A program made the translations under genes and the position numbers. A stretch of DNA of 64,000 nt from Flectonema sp. DT1601. Its lineage: Eukaryota > Euglenozoa > Diplonemea > Diplonemida > Diplonemidae. The notes below the pieces were generated by a model. The model was given only the letters and a program-made list of their open reading frames with translations. It searched no databases and was not told the origin of the DNA. Location of the stretch: contig OZ025786.1 of the NCBI GenBank assembly GCA_964019425.1, positions 992,001-1,056,000 of the forward strand, given 5' to 3'. This document shows positions 8,884-19,256 of the stretch, piece by piece. Within the stretch, counting starts at the first letter, position 1; each line of letters opens with the position of its first letter.

Positions 8884-10017
8884 ATGACTTCGTCAATCCC
8901 AAGAACTATGAAAGCCTTAATGAAGAGTGAAGACGTAAAAGGATATAAGTACATTGATGTTGAGGTACCAAGACCTGGACCTCACCAAGCTTTAGTGAAA
9001 GTTACAAAAGTTGGAATATGTGGGTCTGATATTCCATTACACCAGTGGACTGATGTTGGTAAATCAATTGCTACACTTCCTTTTATTCCTGGACATGAAG
9101 CAGTTGGTGTTGTTGTTGCTATTGGAGATGGTGAACAACCAGAATGTGCGAAAGACATCAAACTTGGTGATCGTGTTGGAGTTGAAAATCACTACTACTG
9201 TGAAAAGTGTTACCAATGCAGACACGGCGTTCCTCACATCTGTTCATCAATGGGACAACTTGGACATGGAAAACTTGGGTTCGGACCCGGCATGGACAAA
9301 ACTATCGCCATGCAAGGAGGTTGTTCTGAGTACGCTCTTGTTCCAACAAAGATGTTATACAACTTAAAGCTCGGGATATCAGACACTCAAGCATGTCTAT
9401 TAGAGCCTATGGGTGTAGCTCATCATGGATGTGAAGCAGCAGAAGTTACTAAAGATGATGATGTTTTAATTATCGGATGTGGTGCAATCGGTCTTCTTGC
9501 CATTCAAATTTGTAAAGCCATGGGTGCTTCGAAGATCATTGCAGCTGATATCGATCCGACTAAATTAGGAGTCGCTTTAAAATGCGGAGCTGATGTTGTC
9601 GTCAACAGTAAGAACCAAGACTTGAAAACTATTGTCATGCAGAACACTGAAAACTTTGGAATCGGTCATCTTGTTGAGTGTACTGGTGTCCCAGCAATAG
9701 TCGACTCTTGTTTCGAGTTGGTTCGCAAAGGTGGAAACGTCTGTCTTCTTGGAATCCCAAAAGCGAGTGTTAAACCTCAAGAAAGCGGAAAAGACTTCGT
9801 TTTTCGCTCTCGTACAGTCAGAGGCATTCATGGAAGAAAGATTTACCATACGTGGGAACAGTGTGAATACTTGATTGCGACTGGTAAGGTAAAACCAGAA
9901 ATAGTTGTGACTCACGATTATGCTTTGTCTGAATACACGAGAGCATTCGACACTCTTCTCAGTGCCAAGGGAATTAAGATACTGATGACCCCAAACCCGA
10001 CTTCTTCTAAGTTGTGA
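8884..10017 (+). CDS. Zinc-dependent dehydrogenase, threonine 3-dehydrogenase / sorbitol dehydrogenase type
   Basis: A 377-aa medium-chain dehydrogenase/reductase, one exon, 18-nt leader after the AG at 8865. Catalytic zinc ligands are visible in GICGSD (Cys near residue 47) and PGHEAVG (His-Glu near 70). The structural zinc cysteines follow as CEKCYQCRHGVPHIC. The Rossmann motif LIIGCGAIG is near residue 197, and an Asp in AADID at the end of the next strand predicts NAD rather than NADP. The C-terminal part, GIHGRKIYHTWEQC...VTHDY, matches the bacterial threonine dehydrogenase pattern (GIYGREMFETW) better than that of sorbitol dehydrogenase. The likely reaction is NAD-dependent oxidation of a secondary alcohol such as L-threonine. 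Substrate is inferred; family is certain. No clear targeting signal. Confidence 0.85.
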   Translation: MTSSIPRTMKALMKSEDVKGYKYIDVEVPRPGPHQALVKVTKVGICGSDIPLHQWTDVGKSIATLPFIPGHEAVGVVVAIGDGEQPECAKDIKLGDRVGVENHYYCEKCYQCRHGVPHICSSMGQLGHGKLGFGPGMDKTIAMQGGCSEYALVPTKMLYNLKLGISDTQACLLEPMGVAHHGCEAAEVTKDDDVLIIGCGAIGLLAIQICKAMGASKIIAADIDPTKLGVALKCGADVVVNSKNQDLKTIVMQNTENFGIGHLVECTGVPAIVDSCFELVRKGGNVCLLGIPKASVKPQESGKDFVFRSRTVRGIHGRKIYHTWEQCEYLIATGKVKPEIVVTHDYALSEYTRAFDTLLSAKGIKILMTPNPTSSKL

Positions 10018-10642
10018 TGTTGTTAAAAAAAAACAACAAAAACGAACTCTCTTGATCCATCCCTCTTATTTATTCTACACAAGTTTTCTTACAACAAAAT
10101 TATCTGATTTCCTTCTGATGGACCAAACAAACATACGGGGCGGATGGAATCATTTTCTCCTTTATTTTCATCTTTTTGTTTTTATTGTTTTCGTCAGCAG
10201 TGGGAACATCACTTGTTAACCTCATTTATTATTTTATTATTTTAGTTTGCTTGGGTGAGTTGCGTGTTGCTGTTATTGAAGATGAAAATGTGAGGGGAAA
10301 AAAGAAAAAAAAAAGTTAACGTGTGGCACTGGCTGCTGATATCTTTTTTTTTCTGATTCTTTTCTTTATCGGTCGCTTTTATGTTTGGTATTCGGACTTG
10401 AGAGAACAAAAAAATGAAAAAAAGAAAAAAAAGCGTGCGTGCATGAGAATGACCCCGAGTGCGTTCTTGTGAGACAACGGAAGTCGCTTTCCATCTGCAT
10501 GGGAAATGCTCTTTTGCTTTTTCCCCCCGTTCCAAAAAAAAAAAAAAGAAAGTAAGCAAGCAGGTTTTCGTGCAACAAACGAAATAGTTTTTTTTACGCC
10601 ACCACTACCACTGCCCCAAAATAAACTAAAAAATAGGAGCGG

Positions 10643-10677
<35 letters not shown>

Positions 10678-10869
10678 TTACCCTCAAAAAATAAAGTAAG
10701 AATTTTTTTGCCTGTTTTCTCCGCGCTCCCCTATCGTGAGTGAAAGTGCTCTGATACAACCTTACTGAATGAAATTATTTCATTTCGTTCAAAACAGAGG
10801 TGAATGATATTTTGAGCAAAAAAGATTCTTGCATAATATTATTTTTCTAAAAAAATATTTCTTTTACAG
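10018..10869. other. Spacer, homopolymer-rich, no gene seen
   Basis: T- and A-rich, with a poly-A run at about 10643-10673. Minus-strand frames across 10242-10759 consist of Phe/Lys runs from these tracts and are not credible. The spacer ends in ATATTTCTTTTACAG (AG 10868-10869), the acceptor of the next gene. Confidence 0.6.
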
Positions 10870-10924
10870 GACCTCCTGTACGGGAGGAAGAACCGTTTTT
10901 TTCCCCGAAAAAAACAAACAAAAA

Positions 10925-13900
10925 ATGACGTCCTTGTATGGTTCTGAACGAGTAAAAAAAAGAACAAATAGCACAGGTCCGATAGATGGAGGTATTCGAA
11001 GTGCGAGTATCAAGAAAACACCTTTGAATAGTAGATTAAAAAAAACGACTACAGCAGCAACAACAGCAACAACAACAGCAACAACAACATCCTCCGGAAG
11101 TAGGAGCAGATCGTTGCCAACATCAGGTGTGCCGAGTCCTAGAACTGGAAGGACGACCGTAAAACGGACTGGAGCATCTCCGAGAGTGGGTACTCCGAGA
11201 AAAGGTTCAGTTCCAGCATCTCAACAACATTTTAGAACCCAAGACGATGCGTGGAAAATACATCGAAACAGTTCTGGTCGAGTCTACTATTGGAATACCA
11301 TTTCAAGAGAGTCTCGTTGGACTTTACCAACTCCACTTCGAATGAATCAAAAATCAGAAACTGAACGAGCTGAGATCCAACTTCGTATTTCACAATCAAC
11401 ACCAGAAATGCACCACGCGGCATCAAAAATTCAGGGATTGGCATTAGTGAGAGCTGCCAAACTGGAAGTTTTAAGAAGAAAAAAAAATGCAAAATACAAC
11501 AAAGCCCTGGGGACAAGAGTTAGTACACCTTCGAAACCAACTCCTCCGAGTAAGGGTACATCTGTACCTCAGTCTTTTGGAAGGAGTCCTTCTAAACAAC
11601 GAACACAAAGTACTGATCATTTAAGTCGTAAGACAGGGAGAACTACAACTACACCACTTAAAAGAAATCATTCTGCAGGTCAACCTGTCGCCAGACAAAG
11701 TAGTTATGTCAGAAGGTTTTCAGGGCAATCATTGCCTAGGGGAACGAGTCCAGTTTCGGAAAAATTTCGGAGAAGTTCGACGCATTCTCACTCTCCACCA
11801 ATTAAAACGTCATCACCGAAAAGCTCATCGGCGAGCAACACTTTATTTAAAGACGTGTTTGGAGTGAAACGCTCAGCAAGTAGAGGACGGTCATCAAGTG
11901 CCAAAGGATCGACGTCACGGACACCAAGTGCACCGACAAGTGGAACTAGATCAGGTTCTCGAGTTAAGAGTCCCCGTAGATTATCAACTCCAAGACCAGA
12001 AACACCAACAACACTTGATGATCCAAGATACCAAGCTGGAGGATATTTATCAGTCGCAAGCGGTCATAAACTCGATAACTATGAGCTCTTATGTCAACTT
12101 GGAACTGGTCAGTCTGCTACTGTTTGGTTAGCAGCAGACACTACTCACAATAATACAACAAAGACAGCTGATCGTCGACACCCTCAACATAAGTATATTG
12201 CTATTAAAATAACACAGTGTAGTGAATCAGTCAGATGCTCTTCTCTACATGAAGTAGCACTACTATACTTCGTCGCTAATAAATCAACTGTTAGACAAAA
12301 GGGATTGGAAACTGGATCAGCTTTATTACTAAATCACTTTGAATATAAAGGCAAGCATGGTTCTCATGTCTGTATGGTCTTTGAAGTCCTGGGTCCGACT
12401 CTAGACGTTCTGATGTCACGAACAAACTTCAGAGGTCTTGGTGACCTTAACTTAATAGCTGACATCACTATAAGTATACTATTCGGATTGGATGAGTTAG
12501 CCTCTGTATGTTATTTTAAATGAGGATGAAAAAAAAAAAAAAAAAAAAGAAGAAGAAAAAAAATTATTGTCTTTGTAAAAACAAACAAACAAAACAGATG
12601 AACGTAGTTCACACGGACCTAAAACCTGAGAATATTATGTTCAGCAGGCCATCTGTCTCTGTTCGTAAAGCAATTGCTAAATACGAAAATTTAGATTCAA
12701 GCAAAATTACGGAGGTATGTGTTCTGTTGTCTTCTATACGATTAGTAGTATCGTTAATGTTAAGGAGAACCCCTGCAAGTGATTCTGATTCCAGTAACAC
12801 TTTTACTGACATCAAAACAACACAAAAACAGTCGTCAGATGATGAAAGACAAGTTAAGATTTCTGACTTTGGTCTATCTTATCTCCTCAGGCCTGAGAAT
12901 GATATTCAGCCAAGTGGAGAGAAGCTTTCGGCTTCAGACTTACAATTAATATACGCATCAAATTATACTAAAGTATGTCTTTATGAGTTGTTGTTGTTGT
13001 TGTTGTTGTTGTTGTTCATTTTATATAAATAACCAGTACTCAAACCCGTGCATACAAAATATTCAATTTTTTTACAAAAAAAAAAACAACAAAACATTGC
13101 AATACATGAGTACTAAGATTTTTTTATTTTTATTTTTATTTTGTTTTTTGTTTTTTTTGGTTGTGCACAAACGAAAACAAAAAGTGTAAATTATATAATA
13201 AGGTGCCGATTATTTTTTACCATTGTTATTTTGGTGTATTTTGGGCCACCAGGTGCCGTAACCCTTTTTACTTTACTTGTATAAAGTTATGAAAGCATTT
13301 TTTTATTTCATCAACGAGAGGAGAGATATTTTATATTAAAAAACAATATTTTAAATTATGTCATTACTGTCGTACATAAAAAAAAAAAAAAAAAAAAATT
13401 ACAAAAAAAAACAGGGAGCTGTCATTCAAACAAGAGAGTATCGAGCACCTGAAATAATTTTGGGAATGGATTTTAATACGAAAACAGACATCTGGTCTTT
13501 AGCTTGCATTGTTTATGAGTTGTTGACGGGTCAATTCTTATTTGATCCAAAAACTGTTGCTCATGTCATAGACGAGCAGACGATGGATTCTGAACACGTT
13601 TTAGAAATGATGAGCATTATGGGTACCCCAGGTGAAGACGTCAGTAAAGGAGACGGAGTGTACTTACATAAATTTTTTAACCCTGAAGGTGTATTTATAG
13701 GAGACCGTGTTAGTGATGTTGATGTTAAGAGAGTTGTTGAAAAAAGTATTCCTGCGGCATGTCCAGATCAAGAGATCGCTTCTCTCATAACTGATTTTAT
13801 TACATCAGCTCTAACCTGGGTACCTGGTGATCGATTAACGTCATCTGACTGTCTTAGTCATCCGTGGTTGCGTGAGAGGGTTGCTAAAACGTATTCTGGT

Positions 13901-14008
13901 CGAAAACCGTTGATCCCATCGACAAAGTCTTGGCCTCAGAAACCGACGAATGCCTTTCATCGAACCTCTCTCACTAACACTTACACCAGAATTAATGGAG
14001 CTGTGTAG
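10925..14008 (+). CDS. WW-domain SRPK-type protein kinase, four exons
   Basis: Predicted 810 aa. I chose ATG 10925 (MTSLYGSERVKK) because the acceptor AG is at 10869; the open frame upstream of it lies in non-exonic sequence. Exons: 10925-12505, 12598-12714, 12832-12972, 13415-14008; introns begin GTATGT. The N-terminal half is Ser/Arg/Thr-rich and disordered. It contains a WW domain (DAWKIHRNSSGRVYYWN...SRWTLPTP, residues about 107-136) and an IQ-like basic helix (AASKIQGLALVRAAK). The kinase domain starts near residue 385: GTGQSATVW loop, catalytic Lys in IAIKI, HTDLKPEN, SDFGL, then IQTREYRAPE and ADIW-like TDIWSLAC. These, with HVCMVFEVLG and the late CLSHPWL, are SRPK hallmarks; SRPKs phosphorylate SR splicing factors. 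The long SRPK spacer insert is reduced to a short segment, and the motif is DFG rather than the usual DLG. The second intron is a multiple of three without stops, so it can be read through. Confidence 0.85.
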
Positions 14009-15158
14009 ACTATTGTATTCCATTTGGTGTTTCTGAGTCAGGCTACTAAACGAAAACGACGATTATTCTGCGAAAAAAAGGAAAGTTCACGAAAAATGTT
14101 CTCCTAGACGGCACTTGTGTCAGGAATAGTCGCAATGAGTTATCTTTTATATTACTGGTCAATACTTCATGATCGTTTATTGTGTTGTTTTAAAAATATA
14201 TTTATTTTGGAAGCAGTTTATACGTGTTACCTTTTCACAGTTTTCATTATCAATGAAACTGCTTACAGAATACGGTTGAGAAAAGTGATTAGTTTTCCAC
14301 ATCGAAGTATTGCAATCTTGAAGAAGGTGCTGTCAAACTCGGGGAAAAAAAAAAAAAAAGAAGTAGAAAAAGAAGACTTCTTTCTGTTTTATTATTTTAG
14401 ATTTATGATTTTTTTTTTTTTTTTTTTTTTTTTATGTTAATTTCCTTTTTAACCATTGTGTTCTTTTATGTTTTTATTTTTCTTTCACTTTTTTTTTTCT
14501 TTTTCCCCCAACCACTTTTTTTTTTTTTTTTCTTTTTTTTTTTTGTTTTGATTGTTTTCTGCGAACGGTTGAGAACGATCGAATGTCTTTAAAAGTTGCG
14601 CAGCTAATTTTAATTCATTTTTTTTTTTAAAATTTATTTTTTTCATTCTTTTGAGAGGATTCTACTAACTACAGATGAGTGCGCTTACTGTTTCACTTAA
14701 CCTCTGATGGGTCTATTTATTTATTTATTTATTTTGTTATAATTATTATTAATAATTTCATAGCTTTATCAGCAAATGAACAATAATGTCATGGATTGAG
14801 ATTTTATTCAAAAATAAAAAAAATAAAAAAAAATAGAAATTTATTAACAAAGACCTAACAGGGACGAGTAGAACAAGAATAAGGCTCCTGAAACTATGTA
14901 TTCCACTGTGTTAAATAGAACAGAACGCATTTTTTTTTACCCCCCCTTTTTTTTTCTTCTGTTATTCTTTTTGATATGGTGCCATTATTTTTAATGAATT
15001 CTTATTTTATTCAAAAAAAAAAAAAAAAAAAAAAAAAAAAACACTTTTTGAGGCATTCTGTTATCAAAATAGGTTCAGCCCTTTGCCGGTGCTGCAGTTT
15101 AAAAAAAGAGAGAAAGATTATTGACAATAACTGGTAAAATCAGAAATCCTTTTTGTGG

Positions 15159-15193
<35 letters not shown>

Positions 15194-15731
15194 ATTCAGA
15201 TTAGGCCTTATATTTTGTTGATCGCAGACAGTATTGGCGCACAGGGAAAATAGATAATAATTATGATAAAATATAAACGGCTCGCTTCTTAATCTGAAAT
15301 AGTTTCCTCTCCGACTTTGTCGGTGCAACAACAACAAAAAAAAAACAATGAATGGGAGCTGTGCAATTCAGAGAAAAGGCTTTACTAAGGTGTTTGGTTG
15401 TTAACCTGTTTTTTTTTTCCCACCCCTTTCTGCGATTTTTTTTTCTTCCCCTTCCCAGTTTATTTTCCTCTTTGCCTACTGTTCTGTTGTATTCGAGCCC
15501 AACTTCATAATAATAGTTGTGAAAAAAACTTGTTTTATTTAGTTAATTTGTTCCTTCTTAGTTGTCCGAGTTTTTTTTTTTTTTTTTTTTTTTTTTGAGA
15601 AGGTTATCAAAAACAACGTCAATAATATGAGTTCGTCGTGATCGAGATGGGCAATGAAGCTGATTATGGTTCTCGTTAAATGTTTATAACAGGTTACTTG
15701 TTGTATTATTTTATTTCACATCCCTCAACAG
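14009..15731. other. Spacer, homopolymer-rich, no gene seen
   Basis: About 1.7 kb between the two kinase genes. Long poly-T (14408-14433, 15571-15596) and poly-A (15013-15041, 15160-15191) tracts dominate. A 107-codon frame at 14117-14440 has some protein-like sequence at its start but runs into Lys and Phe homopolymers and lacks a good acceptor. It ends in CACATCCCTCAACAG (AG 15730-15731). Confidence 0.6.
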
Positions 15732-15762
15732 GATCTTGGAGATACACTTTAAGGATAATATT

Positions 15763-17092
15763 ATGTCTTCGAATTCGGATTCAGGACCTTATTTAGAAAT
15801 TAAGAAAGGATTAGAATTAAATGGCTACAGCATGATTGAATTTCTAGGAGATGGAACGTCAGCATCGGTGTGGTTGGCTCTCGACACCCACACAGATATC
15901 GGCGATGAAGGTCGCTGGGTCGCAATCAAAATAATGAGGTCTTCTGAGAGTCTCTCTCCTGCTGCTCTTCACGAAGCTGCTTTAAATGATTTTATATCCA
16001 GAAAATCATCAGTAATTGCGCGCAAGTTCGAATCCGGGTCAGCGCATCATATGAGTCATTTTTATCACAAAACTGACAACGGAATTCATGTCTGCATGGT
16101 GATGCAGTTGTTAGGACAACCTCTTGATGTCCTCATGCAACAATATAATTATAAAGGAATCCCTGACGTGTCGTACGTCGCAAATATTGTAATCAGTTTG
16201 TTGTACGCACTCGACGAATTGAAATCGGTATGTCGCACATTCGGTACCTTTCTGATAGTTGTGAAAAAAAAAACAAAAAAATAAAAAATAAAAACAGCTT
16301 AATATCGCACATACTGATTTGAAACCTGAAAATATTCTTCTTCGAGACTGTTCTCGTGAAGTAGCGAAGGTTATATTAGAAAAAGACGGAGTAATGCCGT
16401 CGGATATGAAAACGACATCACCCAGTGCCTGTATAAAGATTTCTGATTTTGGTTTGTCGTTTTTGTTAAAACCGGAAAATGGATTTCATTTAAGTGGAGA
16501 ACCACTAAGCAGACGAGATCTTAAACTCATAGACTCTTGTGGATATGAGAAGGGGGCTTTAATTCAAACAAGAGAATATCGAGCACCAGAAATCATCGTG
16601 GGATCGGATTTCGGTACGGAATCTGACATTTGGTCAGTTGGATGTATTTGTTATGAATTGCTAACGGGAAGCTTTCTCTTCGATCCAAAAACTGCTTCAG
16701 GTATTACAGATGAGACATCTATTGACATTGAGCATCTGTGTAGGATCACAGCTATTGTTGGTGAGGCAAGTTGTCCTGAAATTATCAGTCAAGGGATTTG
16801 CTCGAAAAAGTTTTTTCCAAATGGTAGATTTACACCACCAGTAACAGATCAGGATAGAATGACGCTTCCTGAATTTCAGAAACAGATATTAAAAGTAGTT
16901 CCTGATCCAGTTGAAAGTTTAAAAATATCAAATTTTATTTTGTCGTGTCTTTCTTGGAATCCAACTGACAGACCGACTCCTGCTGATCTTCTATCCCATC
17001 CTTGGTTATTAAAACAGGTTTCTGAAGTATGTGGTGATCGAGAACCTATGTTCCTTCCTCAACGAGATTGGGATCCTACTTGCAGGTTGTAA
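15763..17092 (+). CDS. SRPK-type protein kinase, tandem paralogue, two exons
   Basis: Predicted 419 aa from ATG 15763 (MSSNSDSGPYLE), 31 nt after the acceptor at 15731. Exon 1 is 15763-16227, exon 2 is 16298-17092; the 70-nt intron starts GTATGT and ends AAAACAG. It is almost only a kinase domain: DGTSASVW loop, WVAIKI, HTDLKPENILL, ISDFGLSFLL, IQTREYRAPEI and SDIWSVGC. It matches the kinase upstream along its length, including the SRPK-like HVCMVMQLLGQPLDVL stretch, so the pair arose by tandem duplication. It lacks the WW domain and Ser/Arg-rich N-terminus of its neighbour and has lost, or never gained, two of the introns. It probably also phosphorylates RS-type proteins; without the WW docking module its partners may differ. 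Confidence 0.85.
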
Positions 17093-17657
17093 TCCTTTTT
17101 TACGATATTTGTTCTTCATCTTTGCTTCAAGAGCATTAATTACGATAATAGTCATTGCTGGAGTTTTCTATTTTTGAACTCCAATTGTTGGCAGCTCCTG
17201 TTTGATGATCGAGAACCTCAACAAGCCTGCGATGCTACGTCTCTCTCCTCTAAAAGTATCGTAGTGTGGTAAAGGATGTTGGGGTCTGAATTTGTTCAAT
17301 TCTCGAGGAATGGAACTGCCTGATAGATATTTTGTTTCTTTTCTTCCAGAAACGTATTTAAGGGTTCCCGTGCCCGATAGCATCTCCTCTTGCATTTGTT
17401 TGTCGTGAGGATGTGTTGATTTTTTATTATTTTTTATTATTTTTTGGCTCACAGTTTTGTGTGCAAGAACTCCTATACCGAAATTATTACCATGAGGAAA
17501 GGTCCACAAACATGTTTTTTTTCAGAATTTACCTAACTTCTTCATGGTGAATAATTCCTGACTGGAGCGATGTTATTTTTCCCAGCTAACCCTCCTCCGA
17601 ATGTATAAAATATTTATTTTGATTGAACGTTTTAAGGAAGATGAGATATCATTCAGT

Positions 17658-17688
<31 letters not shown>

Positions 17689-19243
17689 AAATAAGTTCCT
17701 TCATTTTAATTTATCTTTTAACCTCATATCATTCAACTTCTGATAACAATCGGACAAGGTAGAAAGCTGACAATAATGGCGTGTTCAGTATGTCCTGTCA
17801 GCCTAAGCTATCTCATTACAGTCCTGAGATTGGGTCTACTTACGTTGCTGTTGTCTCGTAGCTCTTTTGGAGTTAGCGAGATGCTCTCATTAGTTTGCTG
17901 AAAACGTAAAGTAGTAGGCTTCCTTATCTATATATCTTCTTACAGATGTGCGTACTGTGTGAACTTTTCGAGCGATTTTTTTTTATTATAAAAAATCTTC
18001 CGTCGTCAGCCCAGACTAGCTGACTGCTACTAAACGATAAATTTATTGAAAAGGTTTTGAAGAACCGATTTTCCTGTAGTGGATTGGGCTCGCGAGCTAC
18101 CAAGTGTGTCCTTTCTATTTTTTTTTTTTTTTTTGCGAATTATAATTTATAATTTTATATTTCCCTCTTTTAGACCAAAAAAAAAAAAAAAAAAAGAAGT
18201 ATCAAATTTCCCTTTCGTTGAGAGTATTTTCAACACATTCATTTATGGGTGTGAAACATGATGTGCTTTCTTTGTTTGCTACATTTTTCTTTTTTTTTTT
18301 TTTTGGCTCCCTTTTATATAAGTCTGTTTTGTCTGTTCTGTTTTTTTTTTTTATAATGATCGCGTTTTTCATTATGTTTTTTCCCATCTTTTTGTTTCCA
18401 AGAGACCGGCTGCGTGTTTTTTCGTGCAGCAGCTTTCTCTTTGTTTACTGAAATCAGATTTTTTCTGTCCGTATTATCGTATTTTGGTAAAGAATTAGCT
18501 TTTTGTTTGTCAGCTGCATCCACCCTAGCAAGTAGGGTTACGTGTAAAGCAAACACAAATTAATTTTCTTTTCAAATTTTTCTATTCCTTTTCGTCTGGC
18601 TTATGTTTTATTTATATATTGTTCGCAGAGGCAGTGTTGGTTTGAGGTGTGAAAATACTGTCAGCTTTTTTTTTCTTCTTTTTTTTTTTTCCTTTTCTTT
18701 GTTTCTTCTTTTTTCCCATAAAAGAGAACCCTCTTAGGAGAAAAAAAGGACAAAAAGAAAATAAAAAAATAAAAAAACACGAATCTCGTTTCCTCGCTCC
18801 TTTTAATATTTTCGTTCGTTCGTTTTTTTTTTTTTTTCCCCCCCTTCCTTGAAATCTTACTGACAGTCTACCCGCCGGATGGGTTCAGAAACAAATGTCG
18901 ATAAATTCTTTTTATTGTTAACTTGCGGATTGTCTTTTTTTCTTTTATTTTTTTTTTATCCCCATCTCGAAGACATGTGCGAAAGAGAATGTACCAGGCT
19001 TTCTTCTGTTCGATTAGCGCACAAATAAAAAAAAAACTAAATCGGTTTTCCTATTCCTCGACGCACTTCATTAATTTAAATTATCTCATCACGTCGAGTT
19101 CCAATGAGCCGCATGTGTGTTTGAGAATTTATTTTATTTCGGTTTTTTCAGGGTTTACAGATTTGACAGAGGTGCTCAGCTATGTTAACTTCAATTAAAA
19201 AAAAAAACAAAAACAAATCAATTTACCCTCTCGTTGATAACAG
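17093..19243. other. Long spacer; antisense coding-like island, small hairpin, homopolymers
   Basis: 2.15 kb. At 17168-17509 a 113-codon minus-strand frame has ordinary amino-acid composition (listed separately as a fossil candidate). At about 17854-17881 TCTCGTAGCTC and GAGTTAGCGAGA form an imperfect hairpin in a less T-rich patch (17740-17900). The rest is poly-T and poly-A (17660-17683, 18118-18134, 18178-18195, 18659-18690) with no credible frame. The next acceptor is at 19242-19243. Confidence 0.5.
17168..17509 (-). pseudogene. Antisense coding-like fragment, family unknown
   Basis: A minus-strand frame with mixed composition (ELNKFRPQHPLPHYDTFRGE, LLRFSIIKQELPTIGVQK) sits in a spacer where all other frames are Lys/Phe runs. 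It opposes the direction of all neighbouring genes, and I see no gene structure around it. It may be a decayed mobile-element or gene fragment. No family can be named. Confidence 0.25.
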
Positions 19244-19256
19244 GTATGAAAAGAAT

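Noticed and set aside
14117-14440. 107-codon plus-strand frame after kinase 1
   Set aside because: It ends in homopolymer-encoded residues and has no convincing acceptor; treated as non-coding.
15736-15762. Upstream non-ATG start for the second SRPK kinase
   Set aside because: The codon at 15736 is TTG; the first ATG in frame is 15763 and follows the acceptor with a clean leader.
19182-19256. Longer N-terminus for the 1025-aa repeat protein
   Set aside because: The extra codons encode a Lys/Asn run and lie before the acceptor AG at 19243, so they should not be in the mRNA.
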